Shown: positions 33,701 to 43,182, numbered from the stretch's first letter. The stretch: 64,000 nucleotides of DNA from Variovorax sp. Sphag1AA (GCF_014192575.1 NZ_JACHYC010000002.1:558001-622000), one strand, 5' to 3'. Program-made: numbers and translations. Notes: generated by a model not told the origin, from the letters alone.

Positions 33701-36143
33701 TCAGGTCCTTGCCCGCGAGCAGCAGGCCGTTGTTGTCGAGGTTCTCGCTGCCAGTGCCTGCGCGATCGGCGATGTCGAGCGTCGTGGCTGCATTGATGGT
33801 GCCGGTGTTGGTGATCGTGCCGTTGGCGCGCACGGTGGTCGATCCCTGCTTGGCGGTCAGCACGCCGGCGTTGGTCAGCCCCTGCGCGGCGTCAAGCCGG
33901 AGGTTGCCTGCGGTGGTTTGCACTCCGCCGCCGGTTGCGATGTCGGCCTTGCCGCCGCTGGTGATCGTGAGATCGCCGCCGGACTGGGCGACCGCGTTCG
34001 TGCCATTCGAGAAATCGCCGGCGAGGTTCGCGGTGAGCGCGTCGGTGGCGACCATCACGCCCTGGTTGGAGGCCGAAGCTGCCGCGATGTTGATGCCACC
34101 CGCGGATTGAAGCGTTCCGGCATTGGTCATCGCGCCGTTCAGCGTGATCTGGTCGGCCGCGCCTGACTGTTGCGACAGGAGCCAGGTGCCGCTGTTGTCG
34201 AGACTCGACGCATCGATGCGGGTGCCGTTCGCGGCCTGGACCCATCCACTTTGCGGGTCTCCGGCAGTGGGTGCGTTCGTGATCGCGGCGGCGCGCACGG
34301 AGAGCGCGCCGGCCGTCAGCAGCTTGCCGGTGTTGACGACGTTTTCGCTTCCGGCGCCGCTGCGGTCCGCGATCTCGATGTCCTGCGCCGACTGGATCGT
34401 TCCGCTGTTCTGCAGCGTGCCGTCGGTGTGCAGGGTGGCCTTGCCGTCCGCGAGCAGCATGCCGCTGTTCGTCAGGTCGCCCGCCGAGAGGCTGGCGCTG
34501 CCGTTGGATTGCAGCTTGCCGCTGTTCGAGAGCTGCCCGCTGACGGCAATGCTGTCGCTGCCACCGGCCTGTTCCGACAGCAGCCATGTGCCGGCGTTGT
34601 TCAGGCTCGCTGCATTGATCGAGGTGCCCGTGCCGGCCTTGATGCGGCCGGTGGTGGCGTTGTCGACGGCAGCCGCCGCGATCGTGAGCGTGCTGCCGGC
34701 CACGAGGTCGCCGCTGTTGATCAGTGATTGCGTCTGGCCACCGGTGTTGTCTGCAACGTCCAGGGTCGTCGCAGCCGTGATGGTGCCGGTGTTTCCGATC
34801 GCCTTGCCGGCGCGGATCTGCACGGCGCCGCTGTTGGCCGACAGCGTTCCGGCGTTGTCGAAGCCCTCGCCGGCGGTGATGTGCACGTCGTTGCCGGCCG
34901 CCCATTGGGTGGCGCCGAGCGTCGCGGCGCCGTCGGTGGTGATGTTGAGCGAGCCGCCGGCACTGCGGGTGTTGCTGCCGCTCGCGCTTGCCGCGTCGAT
35001 CAGGCTGTGGGCGCTGACCGCAAGATCGCTGCCGGCGACGATCGCACCACCGGTGAGTTTCGTGCCGCCTTGGTTCGCGGCGATGCCGATGTTGCGGCTC
35101 GCGGCGATGTTCGCGTCCGTCAGTGCGATCGCGGCCGCGTCGTTGCTCGTGCTCGCGATCAGCACGTCGCGTTGCGCGGAGACCTTGTTGTTCATCTCCA
35201 CGCGCCCTGCGGCCGTGAGCGTGAAGTCATCTGCGCTGGCTGCTGCATCACCCAGCATGCGCACGCCCACGCCGGCTTCGGTGGCCGTCAGCTTGATGCG
35301 GTTGGCGTACATGCCGCCGAGCGCGGAGCTGTCGATGGCATAGGTCGGTGCGGTGCCTTGTGCACCCACGCTGCCGGTCACGGCGCGCGTGCCGTAGTCC
35401 CACTGGTTGGTGCCGGCGGTGATGCTCAGGTCCTGCGCGTTGATCGCGCCGTCGATGCGCACCGAACGCGCGACCAGGTCCAGCACCTGCTGTGCGGTCG
35501 CGTTCAGCCCTGTGCCGGTGACGAGGATGTCGCCCTGGCTCACGTTGAAGCCGCCCAGGCTGCCGTCCGCGCGCATGAAGGGCAGGCCGGTGCTGAGCGT
35601 CACGCGGTCGGTGTTGATGAAGCCGCAACCAGAGCAGGTGATGCCGTACGGATTCGCAAGCACCACATCGGCCTTGCGGCCGAGCACTTCGGTGAAGCCA
35701 GCCAGCGTGCTGCGGTTGTTCGACACCACTTCGTTGAGGATCACGCTCGCGGTGTTCGCCGTGTTCTGGTTGGCCATGATCTGGCCGGCGAGCTGCGAGC
35801 TGTACGAGATCTGCTGCGTGGTCGTGTTGTTCAGCACCAGCCCGCTCGCGTTCACGTTGAACTGCTGATAGCGGTTGTGCGACAGGCCCGCGGCGTTCGG
35901 ATTGGCGATGTTCACCACCGTGACGCCATTGCCCGAGACGTAGGCGTTGGTCTGCTGGCCCGGTGCGACGATCACCGAGGGGATGGCCTGCGCGTGCGCG
36001 ATGCCGGCGCCGAGCACTGCCGCGAGCGCGACAGCTGCAGGGCGCGCGGCCTTGCTGCTCTTGCCGCGTCCGCGCGCGGTTTCCGCGACGGCGACCCAGG
36101 CGTGAACGGCGTTGTTCCAGACGATGCGATAGACGTGGTTCAT
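27750..36143 (-). CDS. Filamentous-haemagglutinin-like exoprotein (TpsA) of a two-partner secretion system
   Basis: A 2797-residue secreted beta-helix protein. It begins with an extended signal peptide (MNHVYRIVWNNAVHAWVAVAE, cleavage near AHA-Q at about 52). A TPS secretion domain follows (about 55-290) with the NPYGI motif and CSGCGF. The body is built of degenerate haemagglutinin repeats rich in Gly, Asn, Thr and Ser. From about residue 1600 there are roughly 70-80-residue units with a recurring L-x-G-T/S-x-[VI]-x-A-G core, interspersed with Ala/Ser-rich stretches. The C terminus is Pro/Thr-rich and ends VVIKQGTAGSK. I see no VENN pretoxin motif, no toxin domain and no downstream immunity gene, so it looks like an adhesin rather than CdiA. 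Its transporter is encoded 16 bp upstream. Confidence 0.92.
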   Translation of the reverse strand: MNHVYRIVWNNAVHAWVAVAETARGRGKSSKAARPAAVALAAVLGAGIAHAQAIPSVIVAPGQQTNAYVSGNGVTVVNIANPNAAGLSHNRYQQFNVNASGLVLNNTTTQQISYSSQLAGQIMANQNTANTASVILNEVVSNNRSTLAGFTEVLGRKADVVLANPYGITCSGCGFINTDRVTLSTGLPFMRADGSLGGFNVSQGDILVTGTGLNATAQQVLDLVARSVRIDGAINAQDLSITAGTNQWDYGTRAVTGSVGAQGTAPTYAIDSSALGGMYANRIKLTATEAGVGVRMLGDAAASADDFTLTAAGRVEMNNKVSAQRDVLIASTSNDAAAIALTDANIAASRNIGIAANQGGTKLTGGAIVAGSDLAVSAHSLIDAASASGSNTRSAGGSLNITTDGAATLGATQWAAGNDVHITAGEGFDNAGTLSANSGAVQIRAGKAIGNTGTITAATTLDVADNTGGQTQSLINSGDLVAGSTLTIAAAAVDNATTGRIKAGTGTSINAASLNNAGTWLLSEQAGGSDSIAVSGQLSNSGKLQSNGSASLSAGDLTNSGMLLADGKATLHTDGTLQNSGTIQSAQDIEIADRSGAGSENVVNTGKLLTAGALSVRAAAITNAPTAGDPQSGWVQAANGTRIDASSLDNSGTWLLSQQSGAADQITLNGAMTNAGTLQSAGGINIAAASASNQGVMVATDALTANLAGDFSNGTNAVAQSGGDLTITSGGKADIATGGGVQTTAGNLRLDAAQGLTNAGVLTAKQGSTTVRANGTITNTGTINAATTLDIADRAGTGSENLDNNGLLLAGKDLKLKAATITNRAANAWVQAAEGSTVEATTLTNDGTWVLSTQDTGVQSSVNVTGTLTNSGILQAQQDAVLTANRIANQAGAALRAGRNLNTTAGAGNYDNAGTVQAGGTLTIGGTNTALTNQSGGKLLGDGLQINVASIDNSGTIQGGQRTDSAVAASGTLTNRTSGVITAGTSNGSTAGAGTVSGNKIVNDGKLQSAGQLTVSIGSSGLTSNGDILANDALKLQALSGNYSATINGTLQSGAELRVTGGTGSTLSVGQGKTARGASVYVDTGTVNLNNGATLASDGNLNFHAGTLTLGDSTTRVLAALGGTGTGTVSVDNALTNNGLIFSATSLGVSAPSITNGLTGGIAALGNLGVTATTGNLMNQGSLYAGGTLTAKALSGTLTNAASASAYQGTINADGAVVLQANSVVNNSTINSLGSVQIDAQTIRNAFATDTTRAWGAEGAKTVVETDHMGQGYNGCGCVDQTEAWYYTATWIQDQYYVGGAPNTNLKPQIIGAGQVNLTFQTGENLGGVISGNVVNLTGKTGTATFTNDDLSLLRRTYTDQYQHYIKYKAAGPLKYTDDSHYASNVTHADSTLQSIGAGIYANTLNASGFSLVNAGSPWQATSKNQSTQTAASGTQSGTVSGVAASGTQSFGGLAGASTATAISLLGFNAANGINGNAFGGIRVALPTNPNGFYVTTRDPDAKYLVETNPLYMTGSSSMGSEYLAKLLGYNPDELGMRLGDASYEAYLVKQQLIAQTGGVMLARYQSADAQMQGLMESAATESKALGLEYGKALTPEQQASLKQDMVWMVATQIDGKVVLAPVVYLAKSTKDNIATGAVISAQDANMSLTALTNTGGTIVGSKTLAVTSTGDITNLSGTIKGGDVSLTSTNGSIVNKTVSEGSGGDKFYQTTIGKTAGIESTGALSLDAKKDITNIGATMNAGTDASLKAGGNVTFDTIENKTTGTTQGAVSVPGGSGWTSTTTTKVEQVKSGLTVGGNLSVDAGKDITLAGTDAKVGGNADLKAGGDLNIIARENTTTTHTESKSAGVGMNNSLFGTSSTTTDSLSVRNVGSSLQVGGNANLTAGKDVTVQGSDVNVKGNGTINATNVNVLAGRNYDETHTTTTNTGVMQVSSSAKGSAGADASADSSSGRGRASASAEASANAAGTGAAGLAFGASTTTTTDTTDLRHVGSNLNFGGDVTINASKDVNLQGSTVNAGGNATVNAQNVNLLAAEDKKTSTTTTTSTSVGLMASTDNKAEAGASAGAQAAGGKGTPSAGAQAGAQASAESENHLDLVQHTTSTTNTLDTTHQGSAINSGGNLTVNASNNLTLEGSSMKSGGDMTLNATDMTFKAVNDVHEVSTSSSKTTAGLYATGKADASADAGAQAGLGAQAGAKAEASASIEVGLYGSNTTSSSVDGSTKAVTSSLSSGGNINRTATNSINDQGTQIEGAGNLNQSAKTITSTAAADTTYSSSNSTTHTAKVGAYAEASVGASADASVGPGASKPGGSESDAGAGIRASYQYDNSSESSKSSNAVVSTIKMGGSVNSKSSGTTTLEGTQISAGKDVSLEASSLDYKAAQNTSSSTSKSTSAGASVGVDLVKKEASVGVNYDGSNSSSSSSTAVVGGIQAGGNLSVKTTGDTRLEGTNLSAGGAASIDAGGKVDFAAAKNTASSSSQQVGVDVGVTAGKSGGSGSVGVGVSESKSSLNEDVAGSIKSGSGPLTIKSGGDANFTGTQISSQQGDVSVNAGGTINFNAAHKVESSSSVAVDVSASGSAGKKENVGGTRNATTGKKTGGETMDERSGSASLGVGTSKSNSDAATGGSITSGGGSISLKSGGNTTLEGTQVKAANGVSADAGGSFVQKDAKSTSSSETVGFSASASGSTLTPEKKKPGTTTPAPAPAPKPSTTTTTAGKSGASKPPSTPPPATPTTAPSPAPAPATTAAKAPASPYQQQKGSGIVDVYVDNQKSSSSQATTIDGGSGGVVIKQGTAGSK

Positions 36144-36159
36144 GCTGATTCCTTGGGTC

Positions 36160-37923
36160 TCACAGGGCGTACGAGAGGCGGACGCTGTAGATCGTCCCTT
36201 CGGGGGTCATCGATGAAGGCAGGTGGCCGGCGCGCGAGGCGAAGAGGTCCACGCTCAGCCCGCGCAGCTGGAAGGCGACGCCCAGCGTGACGCCGGACAT
36301 CGAGCCTGAAGTCACACCTGGCGGCCGGTTGTCGACGCTGCCGAAGTCGTAGCCGACGTAGACGCGACCCGCCAGCGGCTCGCTGCCGATGGTGGTCTGC
36401 CAGGGCAGCGAGACATCGTTGCGCCAGAACCAGCCGTTGTCGCCGCTCAGCGTGTTGAGCATCGAGCCGCGCACCGAGCTCGATCCGCCAATCAGGATCT
36501 GCTGGGAGCCGTAGAGCGTGTCGTTCGCGTACTGGCCGCTGAACTGGCTGGACCACAGCACGGGCTGCTTGCCGGCCTCGAAGCGGCGGTTGAAGCCGAG
36601 GTCGAGCGTGAACTTGCCGAACTGTGCGTGCGGCTTGTCGCCCGGCAGGAATTCCGGGTCTTCCAGCGCGCCGAGGATGCGCAGGCCGCGTACATACGCA
36701 AACCGGCCATTGACGATGCCGCCCGCCGCCTGCGTGAAGAGCGTGCCACCGAGATCGAGCGTGGTCAGCTTGCGGCTGCCCACGTCGAGGAATTCGCCGC
36801 CGAGGAAGTTGCGGGTGTCCTGCGCCGTCAGGTGCGTGCCCAGCGAGACGCGGCTGGCCTGGTCGCGAAAGATGACGCGATCCGCACCGAGGCTCTGCGT
36901 CGAGGTCGTACCGGCCGACGTCAGCTTGTTGCCGCTCGGCAGGTCCAGCGTGTTGACGTAGTTGCTTTCGCTGACGTCGAGGCTGAAGGTGTTGTAGCCC
37001 CAGGGCACGACGGCGCGCAGTGCGGTGTTGTCGGAGTTGTGCTCGCTGTCGTTGGGCACCGACTGGCGGCGCGTGATCGCGATCAGTTCGTTGAGTCCGA
37101 GCAAGCTGTCGAAGCTCAGCGTGGCCGATGCGTTGTCGCGGCCGGTGGAGGGCGTGCCGAGGTTGTCGTAGGTGGCGAACAGGCTCACCGGGAACGTCGA
37201 CTGGTTGCGCACCACCACCACGCTCTGGCCGGGCTTGGTGCCTGGTTGCACGTCGAGCGTGGCCGAGTTCGACGACAGGCTGTTGAGCTGGTCGATGCCC
37301 TGTTCGAGGTCGCGCAGGTTGAGCCGGTCGCCCGGCCGCGCCGGAAATGCGCCGGGGATCGACACCTTGGCATTGCGGCCCGACTGCTGCAGGTCGAAGC
37401 GCTCGATGGTGCCTTCGATCACCGTGATCTCCAGCACGCCGGTGCGCAGGTCCTGCGCCGGAAGGTACGCGCGGGTGGTGATGTAGCCGCGGTCGATGTA
37501 GCTCTTCGTCAGCGTCGCGAGGATGGCCTCGAGATCCTTTGCGGCAAGGCAGCGGCCGGCGTTGTTCTGGACGATCTCGCGCTGCACGTAGTCCGGGAGC
37601 AGATCGGCGCCGTGGATCCGGATCTCGCGGATGTCGCGGCAGGGCACGCCGAGGTCCGGCACGGTGACCTGAGGCTGCATCGAGCGCAGGTCGGTGCCGC
37701 CGCGGGGCGCCTGTTGCTGAAGCGCTCGGTCCTGTTCGTCACGCAGGCGCTCCTGCTGCTGGCGCTCGATGATCTGGTTCTGGCGATCGATGGTGCGCGG
37801 ATCGATCTGGGCGTGGGCGGAAAGGCCGAACAGCAACGCCGGCAAGGCGAGCAGCGGCGCGACTTGTAACCGGACAGACGGACGGAGGCCGTCTGCAGAC
37901 GGCAGGGGAAAAGTAAAGGGCAT
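36160..37923 (-). CDS. TpsB/FhaC-type outer-membrane transporter (ShlB/HecB family)
   Basis: A 587-residue Omp85-superfamily protein that secretes the adjacent TpsA exoprotein. It has a signal peptide ending SAHA-Q near residue 39 and a Gln/Arg-rich helical plug-like region (about 45-90). Two POTRA domains lie at about 93-250 (beginning DIREIRIHGADLLPDYV, with GYITTRAYLPAQDL and VIEGTIE). A 16-strand barrel follows with the conserved loop motif SSSVRGS late in the protein and a C-terminal aromatic-terminated strand (YSVRLSYAL). It comes first in the minus-strand operon, 16 bp before tpsA. Confidence 0.93.
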   Translation of the reverse strand: MPFTFPLPSADGLRPSVRLQVAPLLALPALLFGLSAHAQIDPRTIDRQNQIIERQQQERLRDEQDRALQQQAPRGGTDLRSMQPQVTVPDLGVPCRDIREIRIHGADLLPDYVQREIVQNNAGRCLAAKDLEAILATLTKSYIDRGYITTRAYLPAQDLRTGVLEITVIEGTIERFDLQQSGRNAKVSIPGAFPARPGDRLNLRDLEQGIDQLNSLSSNSATLDVQPGTKPGQSVVVVRNQSTFPVSLFATYDNLGTPSTGRDNASATLSFDSLLGLNELIAITRRQSVPNDSEHNSDNTALRAVVPWGYNTFSLDVSESNYVNTLDLPSGNKLTSAGTTSTQSLGADRVIFRDQASRVSLGTHLTAQDTRNFLGGEFLDVGSRKLTTLDLGGTLFTQAAGGIVNGRFAYVRGLRILGALEDPEFLPGDKPHAQFGKFTLDLGFNRRFEAGKQPVLWSSQFSGQYANDTLYGSQQILIGGSSSVRGSMLNTLSGDNGWFWRNDVSLPWQTTIGSEPLAGRVYVGYDFGSVDNRPPGVTSGSMSGVTLGVAFQLRGLSVDLFASRAGHLPSSMTPEGTIYSVRLSYAL

Positions 37924-38104
37924 GTTCGCGGCTCGGGGAGACGAACCTGTTCCGCATATGAATGCAGCCCCCTCCGGGCTCGGAATCAGGTCGATTTAGG
38001 CGCGCGAACTTTTACATATATTTGCAATTGTGGCCATCCCGGAATCCTGTGATGTGGCGAAAAAGTTCACAAGTTCTGGGGGAGCCGATGAGCGCTTGAC
38101 AGGC
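37924..38104 (-). promoter_or_regulatory. Upstream region of the tpsB-tpsA operon
   Basis: This 181-bp gap between tpsB and the radC remnant probably carries the promoter of the minus-strand secretion operon. It has a short AT-rich segment near 38008-38030 (TTTACATATATTTGCAATTG on the plus strand) that stands out from the surroundings, but I cannot assign -35 and -10 boxes with confidence. No gene is visible in it. Confidence 0.35.
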
Positions 38105-38781
38105 TCAGACCAGCCCTCGCTCGGCCATCGACAGCGTCTGGCCGCGACCGACCACCATGTGATCGAGCACCCGCACGTCGACGATCGCAAGGGCGCTCTT
38201 GAGCGTCTGGGTCAGCATCTCATCGGCGCGCGAAGGCTCGGTGCAGCCGCTCGGATGGTTGTGTGCCAGCACGACTGCGGCGGCGCCGTGGTGCAGCGAC
38301 CGGGCCACTACCTCGCGCGGGTAGACGCTGGTCTGCGTCAGGGTGCCGCGGAAAGCTCTTCCATCGCGATCAGGCGGTGTCGAGCGTCCAGGAAGAGCGC
38401 CGCAAAGACCTCGTGCGGCTTGTCCGTGAGGTGAAGCTGCAGATATTGCTTCACGGTTTCCGGGGTGTCGAAGACCGGGTTCTGCTTCAGGCCTTCGGCC
38501 ATCGCGCGGCGGGCGAGTTCGAGAACGGCAGCGAGTTCCGCGCGCTTGGCGGTGCCGCCCAGTCCCTTGATGCGCTTGAGGTCGTCGAGCTTCGCATGCA
38601 GCAGGCCGGAGATGCCGTCGAACTCGGCGAGCAGTTCCTGTGCGAGTTGCAGCACGTTCTTTCCGCGGATGCCGGTGCGCAGCAGCAGGGCCACCAACTC
38701 GGCATCGGCCAGCGCGCCGGCGCCGAATTCCATGAGCTTCTCGCGCGGCCGCGACTCCTCGATCAGGTCCTTGAATGACAT
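38105..38781 (-). pseudogene. radC: radC (JAMM/MPN-domain DNA repair-related protein), interrupted by a frameshift
   Basis: Two minus-strand frames together make one RadC protein. 38781-38338 encodes residues 1-147 ([16 protein letters not shown]... to [13 protein letters not shown]) and then reads out of frame to a stop at 38338-38340. 38308 down to 38105 encodes the C-terminal JAMM part with [14 protein letters not shown]. Restoring one base in the A-run at 38352-38354 (plus strand) would turn the out-of-frame EELSAAP into the family sequence [11 protein letters not shown] and join the two. So this is a one-base deletion, either a real recent mutation or an assembly error. All other RadC features are intact, including the metal-binding His-x-His...Asp. 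If real, the protein would lack its catalytic-like domain. Confidence 0.88.
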
Positions 38782-38846
38782 GTCTTCTACGGGGTTCTGG
38801 CCCCTCTCCCTAAAATACGGCCCTCAGTCTATAGCGGCCTCCCACC

Positions 38847-39305
38847 TTGTCTTCGACCACTCAGCCCGCCGTCGTCACGGCCGGTTCCTTCCTCACCCTG
38901 CACTACCGCCTGGCCGGTCCTGCGGGCGACATCATCAATACCTTCAACGACAAGCCCGCCACGCTGTCGCTCGGCACCGGCGAGCTTTCGCCCGCGGTCG
39001 AGCAGCGGCTGATCGGCATGGAAGAGGGCACGCACGCCACCTTCGATTTGCCGGCCGGTGCGGCTTTCGGCGATCGCAATCCCGACATGCAGCAGTGGGT
39101 CGCGCGCAAGCTGCTCGCACAGATGGGCGACCCCGACGAGCAGTACGCGGTCGGCGACGTGGTGCAGTTCCCGACGCCGGACGGCACCGGCAGCTACGCC
39201 GGCGCGGTGATCGAATCGAACGAGACCGCCGTGCGCTTCGACTTCAACCATCCGCTCGCAGGTCAACCCGTGACCTTCGAGGTCAAGCTGATCGGCGTGC
39301 TGTGA
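38847..39305 (+). CDS. fkpB: FKBP-type peptidyl-prolyl cis-trans isomerase (SlpA/FkpB-like)
   Basis: A 152-residue cytoplasmic FKBP-fold isomerase with an inserted IF domain: [12 protein letters not shown] early, [15 protein letters not shown] in the FKBP core, then the insert beginning [11 protein letters not shown] and ending near DFNHPLAGQ, which is typical of SlpA/SlyD-like proteins. NHPLAG followed by FEVKLIGVL is the usual closing strand. The start is TTG at 38847, the only start that preserves the N-terminal strand; a TAAAAT sequence at 38811-38816 could be its -10. The stop overlaps the ispH start (GTGA). The fkpB-ispH order is conserved in many proteobacteria. Confidence 0.88.
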   Translation: MSSTTQPAVVTAGSFLTLHYRLAGPAGDIINTFNDKPATLSLGTGELSPAVEQRLIGMEEGTHATFDLPAGAAFGDRNPDMQQWVARKLLAQMGDPDEQYAVGDVVQFPTPDGTGSYAGAVIESNETAVRFDFNHPLAGQPVTFEVKLIGVL

Positions 39306-40267
39306 GCAGGGTCCAAGAAGTCATCCTGGCCGAGCCGCGCGGCTTTTGCGCGGGGGTGGATCGCGCGATCGAGATCGTCGAGCGCGCGATCGCGAAGTTC
39401 GGCGCACCGATCTACGTGCGCCACGAGATCGTGCACAACACCTTTGTCGTCAACGAGCTCAAGGCCAAGGGTGCGGTCTTCATCGAGGACCTCGCCGAGG
39501 TGCCGCCCGGCGCGACACTGGTGTTCAGCGCGCACGGGGTCAGCAAGGCGGTGCAGGCCGAGGCGCGCGAGCGCGGTTTCGAGATCTTCGACGCCACCTG
39601 CCCACTGGTGACCAAGGTCCACGTCGAAGTGGCGAAGCTGGCCAAGGAAGGCTACGAATTCATCATGATCGGCCACAAGGGCCATCCGGAAGTCGAAGGC
39701 ACGATGGGCCAGCTCTCCAGCGGCATCCATCTGGTGGAGGACGTGGAAGACGTCGCGCGCGTGGCGCCTTCGCAGACCGAGAAGCTCGCGGTCGTCACGC
39801 AGACCACCTTGTCGGTCGATGACGCGGCCGAGATCTCCGCCGCGGTGCGCGCACGCTTCCCGAAAGTGCGCGAGCCCAAGCAGCAGGACATCTGCTATGC
39901 GACGCAGAACCGGCAGGACGCGGTGAAGGTCCTCAGCCCGCAGGTGGACCTGGTGATCGTGGTCGGCAGCCCGACGAGTTCCAACAGCAACCGCTTGCGC
40001 GAGCTGGCGCAGCGTCTCGGCACTGAAAGCTACATGGTCGATTCGGCCGCCGAGCTCAAGCCCGAGTGGTTCGAAGGCAAGACTCGCGTCGGCTTGACGG
40101 CAGGCGCGTCGGCGCCCGAGGTGCTGGTGGGCGAGGTGATCGATCGGATCAAGGCGCTCGGCGCGGTATCGGTGCGCAAGATGGATGGCATCCAGGAGAC
40201 GCTCAAGTTCCCGCTGCCCAAGGGCCTCAAGCTTGAAGACGTTCCTGCGCCGGGGCATATCTCGTGA
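39302..40267 (+). CDS. ispH: 4-hydroxy-3-methylbut-2-enyl diphosphate reductase
   Basis: A 321-residue [4Fe-4S] enzyme catalysing the last step of the MEP isoprenoid pathway, making IPP and DMAPP. The three cluster Cys are in [12 protein letters not shown] (Cys16), DATCPLVTK (near 100) and [10 protein letters not shown] (near 200). Substrate-binding motifs [16 protein letters not shown] and GSPTSSNS are present. The start is GTG overlapping the fkpB stop; the first residues [14 protein letters not shown] fit the family. It ends by a GTGA overlap with the dehydratase gene, so three genes are translationally coupled. Essential housekeeping gene. Confidence 0.96.
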   Translation: MSRVQEVILAEPRGFCAGVDRAIEIVERAIAKFGAPIYVRHEIVHNTFVVNELKAKGAVFIEDLAEVPPGATLVFSAHGVSKAVQAEARERGFEIFDATCPLVTKVHVEVAKLAKEGYEFIMIGHKGHPEVEGTMGQLSSGIHLVEDVEDVARVAPSQTEKLAVVTQTTLSVDDAAEISAAVRARFPKVREPKQQDICYATQNRQDAVKVLSPQVDLVIVVGSPTSSNSNRLRELAQRLGTESYMVDSAAELKPEWFEGKTRVGLTAGASAPEVLVGEVIDRIKALGAVSVRKMDGIQETLKFPLPKGLKLEDVPAPGHIS

Positions 40268-41229
40268 CTGGCAGCGGGGTCGTCGACTGGCGCGCGGAGA
40301 TCGAAGCCGCTTCGAAGCGTGCGCATGAACGCGCACCCGGGTTCCTTCGCGAGACGCCGCTCTGGAAGCTGCAGGGCGGAGCACTGGGTCTTGCGGCACG
40401 CAATGTCGAGGTGTGGCTGAAGCTCGAACATCTGCAGATCAGCGGCAGCTTCAAGGCACGCGGGATGATGAACCGGCTGCTGGCCAACGAAATCCCCGCG
40501 AGCGGGGTCATCGTGGCTTCAGGCGGCAATGCCGGCATCGCGACGGCCGCGGCCGCGCAGGCGCTGGGGGTGCATTGCGAAGTCTTCCTGCCGAATCTGT
40601 CGTCCGAGGCCAAGCGCGCGCGGCTTCGTGCGCTGGGCGCCCAAGTGGTGGTCGGCGGCGATGCATACGCCGATGCGCTCGCCGCCTGCCTCGAACGGCA
40701 GCGCGAGACGGGTGCCCTGTTGACGCACGCCTATGACCAGCCCGAGGTCGTTGCGGGCGCCGGCACGCTCGGCCTCGAGATCGAACGGCAGGGCGGTTTG
40801 CCCGATTCGGTGCTCGTCAGCGTCGGCGGCGGCGGCTTGATCGGCGGCCTGGCTGCGTGGTTCGAATCGCGTACCCGCGTGGTGGCGCTCGAACCCGAGC
40901 GTGCCCCGACCTTGTTCAAGGCGCGAGAGGCCGCCGAGCCGGTCGACGTCGAAGTTGGCGGCATCGCGGCCGATTCGCTCGGCGCACGGCGCATCGGAAG
41001 CATTTCCTGGGGCATCACGCAGCTACACGTGCCTGAAGCGCTTCTGCTGACGGATGAGGCGATCCGCGCGGCGCAACTTTGGCTGTGGCAGGAACTGAAG
41101 CTTGCCGTCGAGCCGGCGGCTGCGTTGCCACTGGCGGCGTTGCAGAGTGGCGCCTACGTGCCGCGCGACGGCCAGAAGATTTGCCTCATCGTCTGCGGCG
41201 CGAACGTGGACCCTGCGACGCTCGCCTGA
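40264..41229 (+). CDS. PLP-dependent threonine/serine dehydratase-like enzyme
   Basis: A 321-residue fold-type II pyridoxal-phosphate enzyme. The PLP Schiff-base lysine is Lys64 in SGSFKARG, and the phosphate-binding glycine loop [10 protein letters not shown] is near 192-201. [11 protein letters not shown] is the substrate-loop equivalent of the usual SSGNHA motif. It has no C-terminal ACT domain, so it resembles catabolic or 3-hydroxyaspartate-type dehydratases or serine racemases rather than biosynthetic IlvA. The exact substrate is not predictable. Start GTG overlaps the ispH stop. Confidence 0.86.
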   Translation: MTGSGVVDWRAEIEAASKRAHERAPGFLRETPLWKLQGGALGLAARNVEVWLKLEHLQISGSFKARGMMNRLLANEIPASGVIVASGGNAGIATAAAAQALGVHCEVFLPNLSSEAKRARLRALGAQVVVGGDAYADALAACLERQRETGALLTHAYDQPEVVAGAGTLGLEIERQGGLPDSVLVSVGGGGLIGGLAAWFESRTRVVALEPERAPTLFKAREAAEPVDVEVGGIAADSLGARRIGSISWGITQLHVPEALLLTDEAIRAAQLWLWQELKLAVEPAAALPLAALQSGAYVPRDGQKICLIVCGANVDPATLA

Positions 41230-41241
41230 AGTCCCGGTCGA

Positions 41242-41652
41242 TCAGGCCGGTGGATGGTCGACATTGACTATCCAGGGCACGCCGAACTTGTCTTCCAGCA
41301 TGCCGAAGCCCGGCGACCAGAAGGTTGCCGCATAGGGCATCGTGACCTTGCCGCCGGCGGAGAGGGCGCTGAAGAGCTGCTCGCCTTCCTTCACGTCCTT
41401 GGCCTGAACCGACAGCGAGAAGCCCTTGTAGCCCTCGTGCTTGTAGTCGGGCGGTGCGTCGGACGCCATCAGCTTGTGACCGCGGGCCGACAGCGTGGCA
41501 TGCATGATCTTGTCCTTGTAGTTGTCGGGCGTCTGCGCCCCCATGGGGCTCTCAGCGAAGGTCATGCTGAATTCGATCTTGCCGCCCAGGCACTTGGCGT
41601 AGAACGCAAGCGCCTCGGCCGCATCGCCTTTGAACGTCAGATAGGCTTCCAT
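41242..41652 (-). CDS. VOC-superfamily protein (PhnB/glyoxalase-like)
   Basis: A 136-residue protein of the vicinal oxygen chelate fold, of the PhnB-like group often annotated as YjdN or 3-demethylubiquinone methyltransferase-like. Features are an opening beta-strand MEAYLTFKGDAAEALAFYAKCLGG, a central HATLSARGHKLMASDAPP, and a closing FGMLEDKFGVPWIVN. The start at 41652 has GGAG just upstream on the minus strand; an ATG 60 bp further upstream would overlap the serS start. It is divergent from serS and convergent with the dehydratase. Catalytic role unknown. Confidence 0.85.
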   Translation of the reverse strand: MEAYLTFKGDAAEALAFYAKCLGGKIEFSMTFAESPMGAQTPDNYKDKIMHATLSARGHKLMASDAPPDYKHEGYKGFSLSVQAKDVKEGEQLFSALSAGGKVTMPYAATFWSPGFGMLEDKFGVPWIVNVDHPPA

Positions 41653-41699
41653 GTTGGCTCCTTGAGGTGTGTGTCGGAGGTCCACGATGCACGCGCACC

Positions 41700-43043
<1,344 letters not shown>

Positions 43044-43066
43044 GAAAAAACTGGTCCAAGCTCTGC

Positions 43067-43072
43067 TAGAAT
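43067..43072 (+). promoter_or_regulatory. -10-like element before tRNA-Ser
   Basis: TAGAAT at 43067-43072 lies 19 bp before the tRNA 5' end (43092), inside the 48-bp gap after serS. It may drive the tRNA independently of serS. I found no good -35 at standard spacing, so this is tentative. Confidence 0.35.
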
Positions 43073-43091
43073 CGCGGGCTCGACCAACACC

Positions 43092-43182
43092 GGAGAGGTG
43101 GCAGAGTGGTCTAATGTACCTGACTCGAAATCAGGCGTGGGTTCATAGCCCACCGAGGGTTCGAATCCCTCCCTCTCCTCCA
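43092..43182 (+). tRNA. tRNA-Ser (anticodon CGA)
   Basis: The 91-nt sequence folds as a class II tRNA. The acceptor stem is GGAGAGG (43092-43098) with CCTCTCC (43172-43178). The anticodon stem-loop is CCTGA-CTCGAAA-TCAGG with anticodon CGA. The long variable arm is GTGGG-TTCATAG-CCCAC and the T arm is GAGGG-TTCGAAT-CCCTC. CCA is encoded (43180-43182). The discriminator base before CCA is T, whereas G is usual in E. coli tRNA-Ser. It reads UCG codons, which are frequent in this GC-rich genome. Confidence 0.95.

Noticed and set aside
28464..34166. A 1900-codon open frame on the plus strand opposite the haemagglutinin gene
   Set aside because: It is antisense to a clear TpsA protein with signal and secretion domains. 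Its composition (Arg/Ala/Gly/Val-rich, no motifs) is typical of GC-rich shadow frames.
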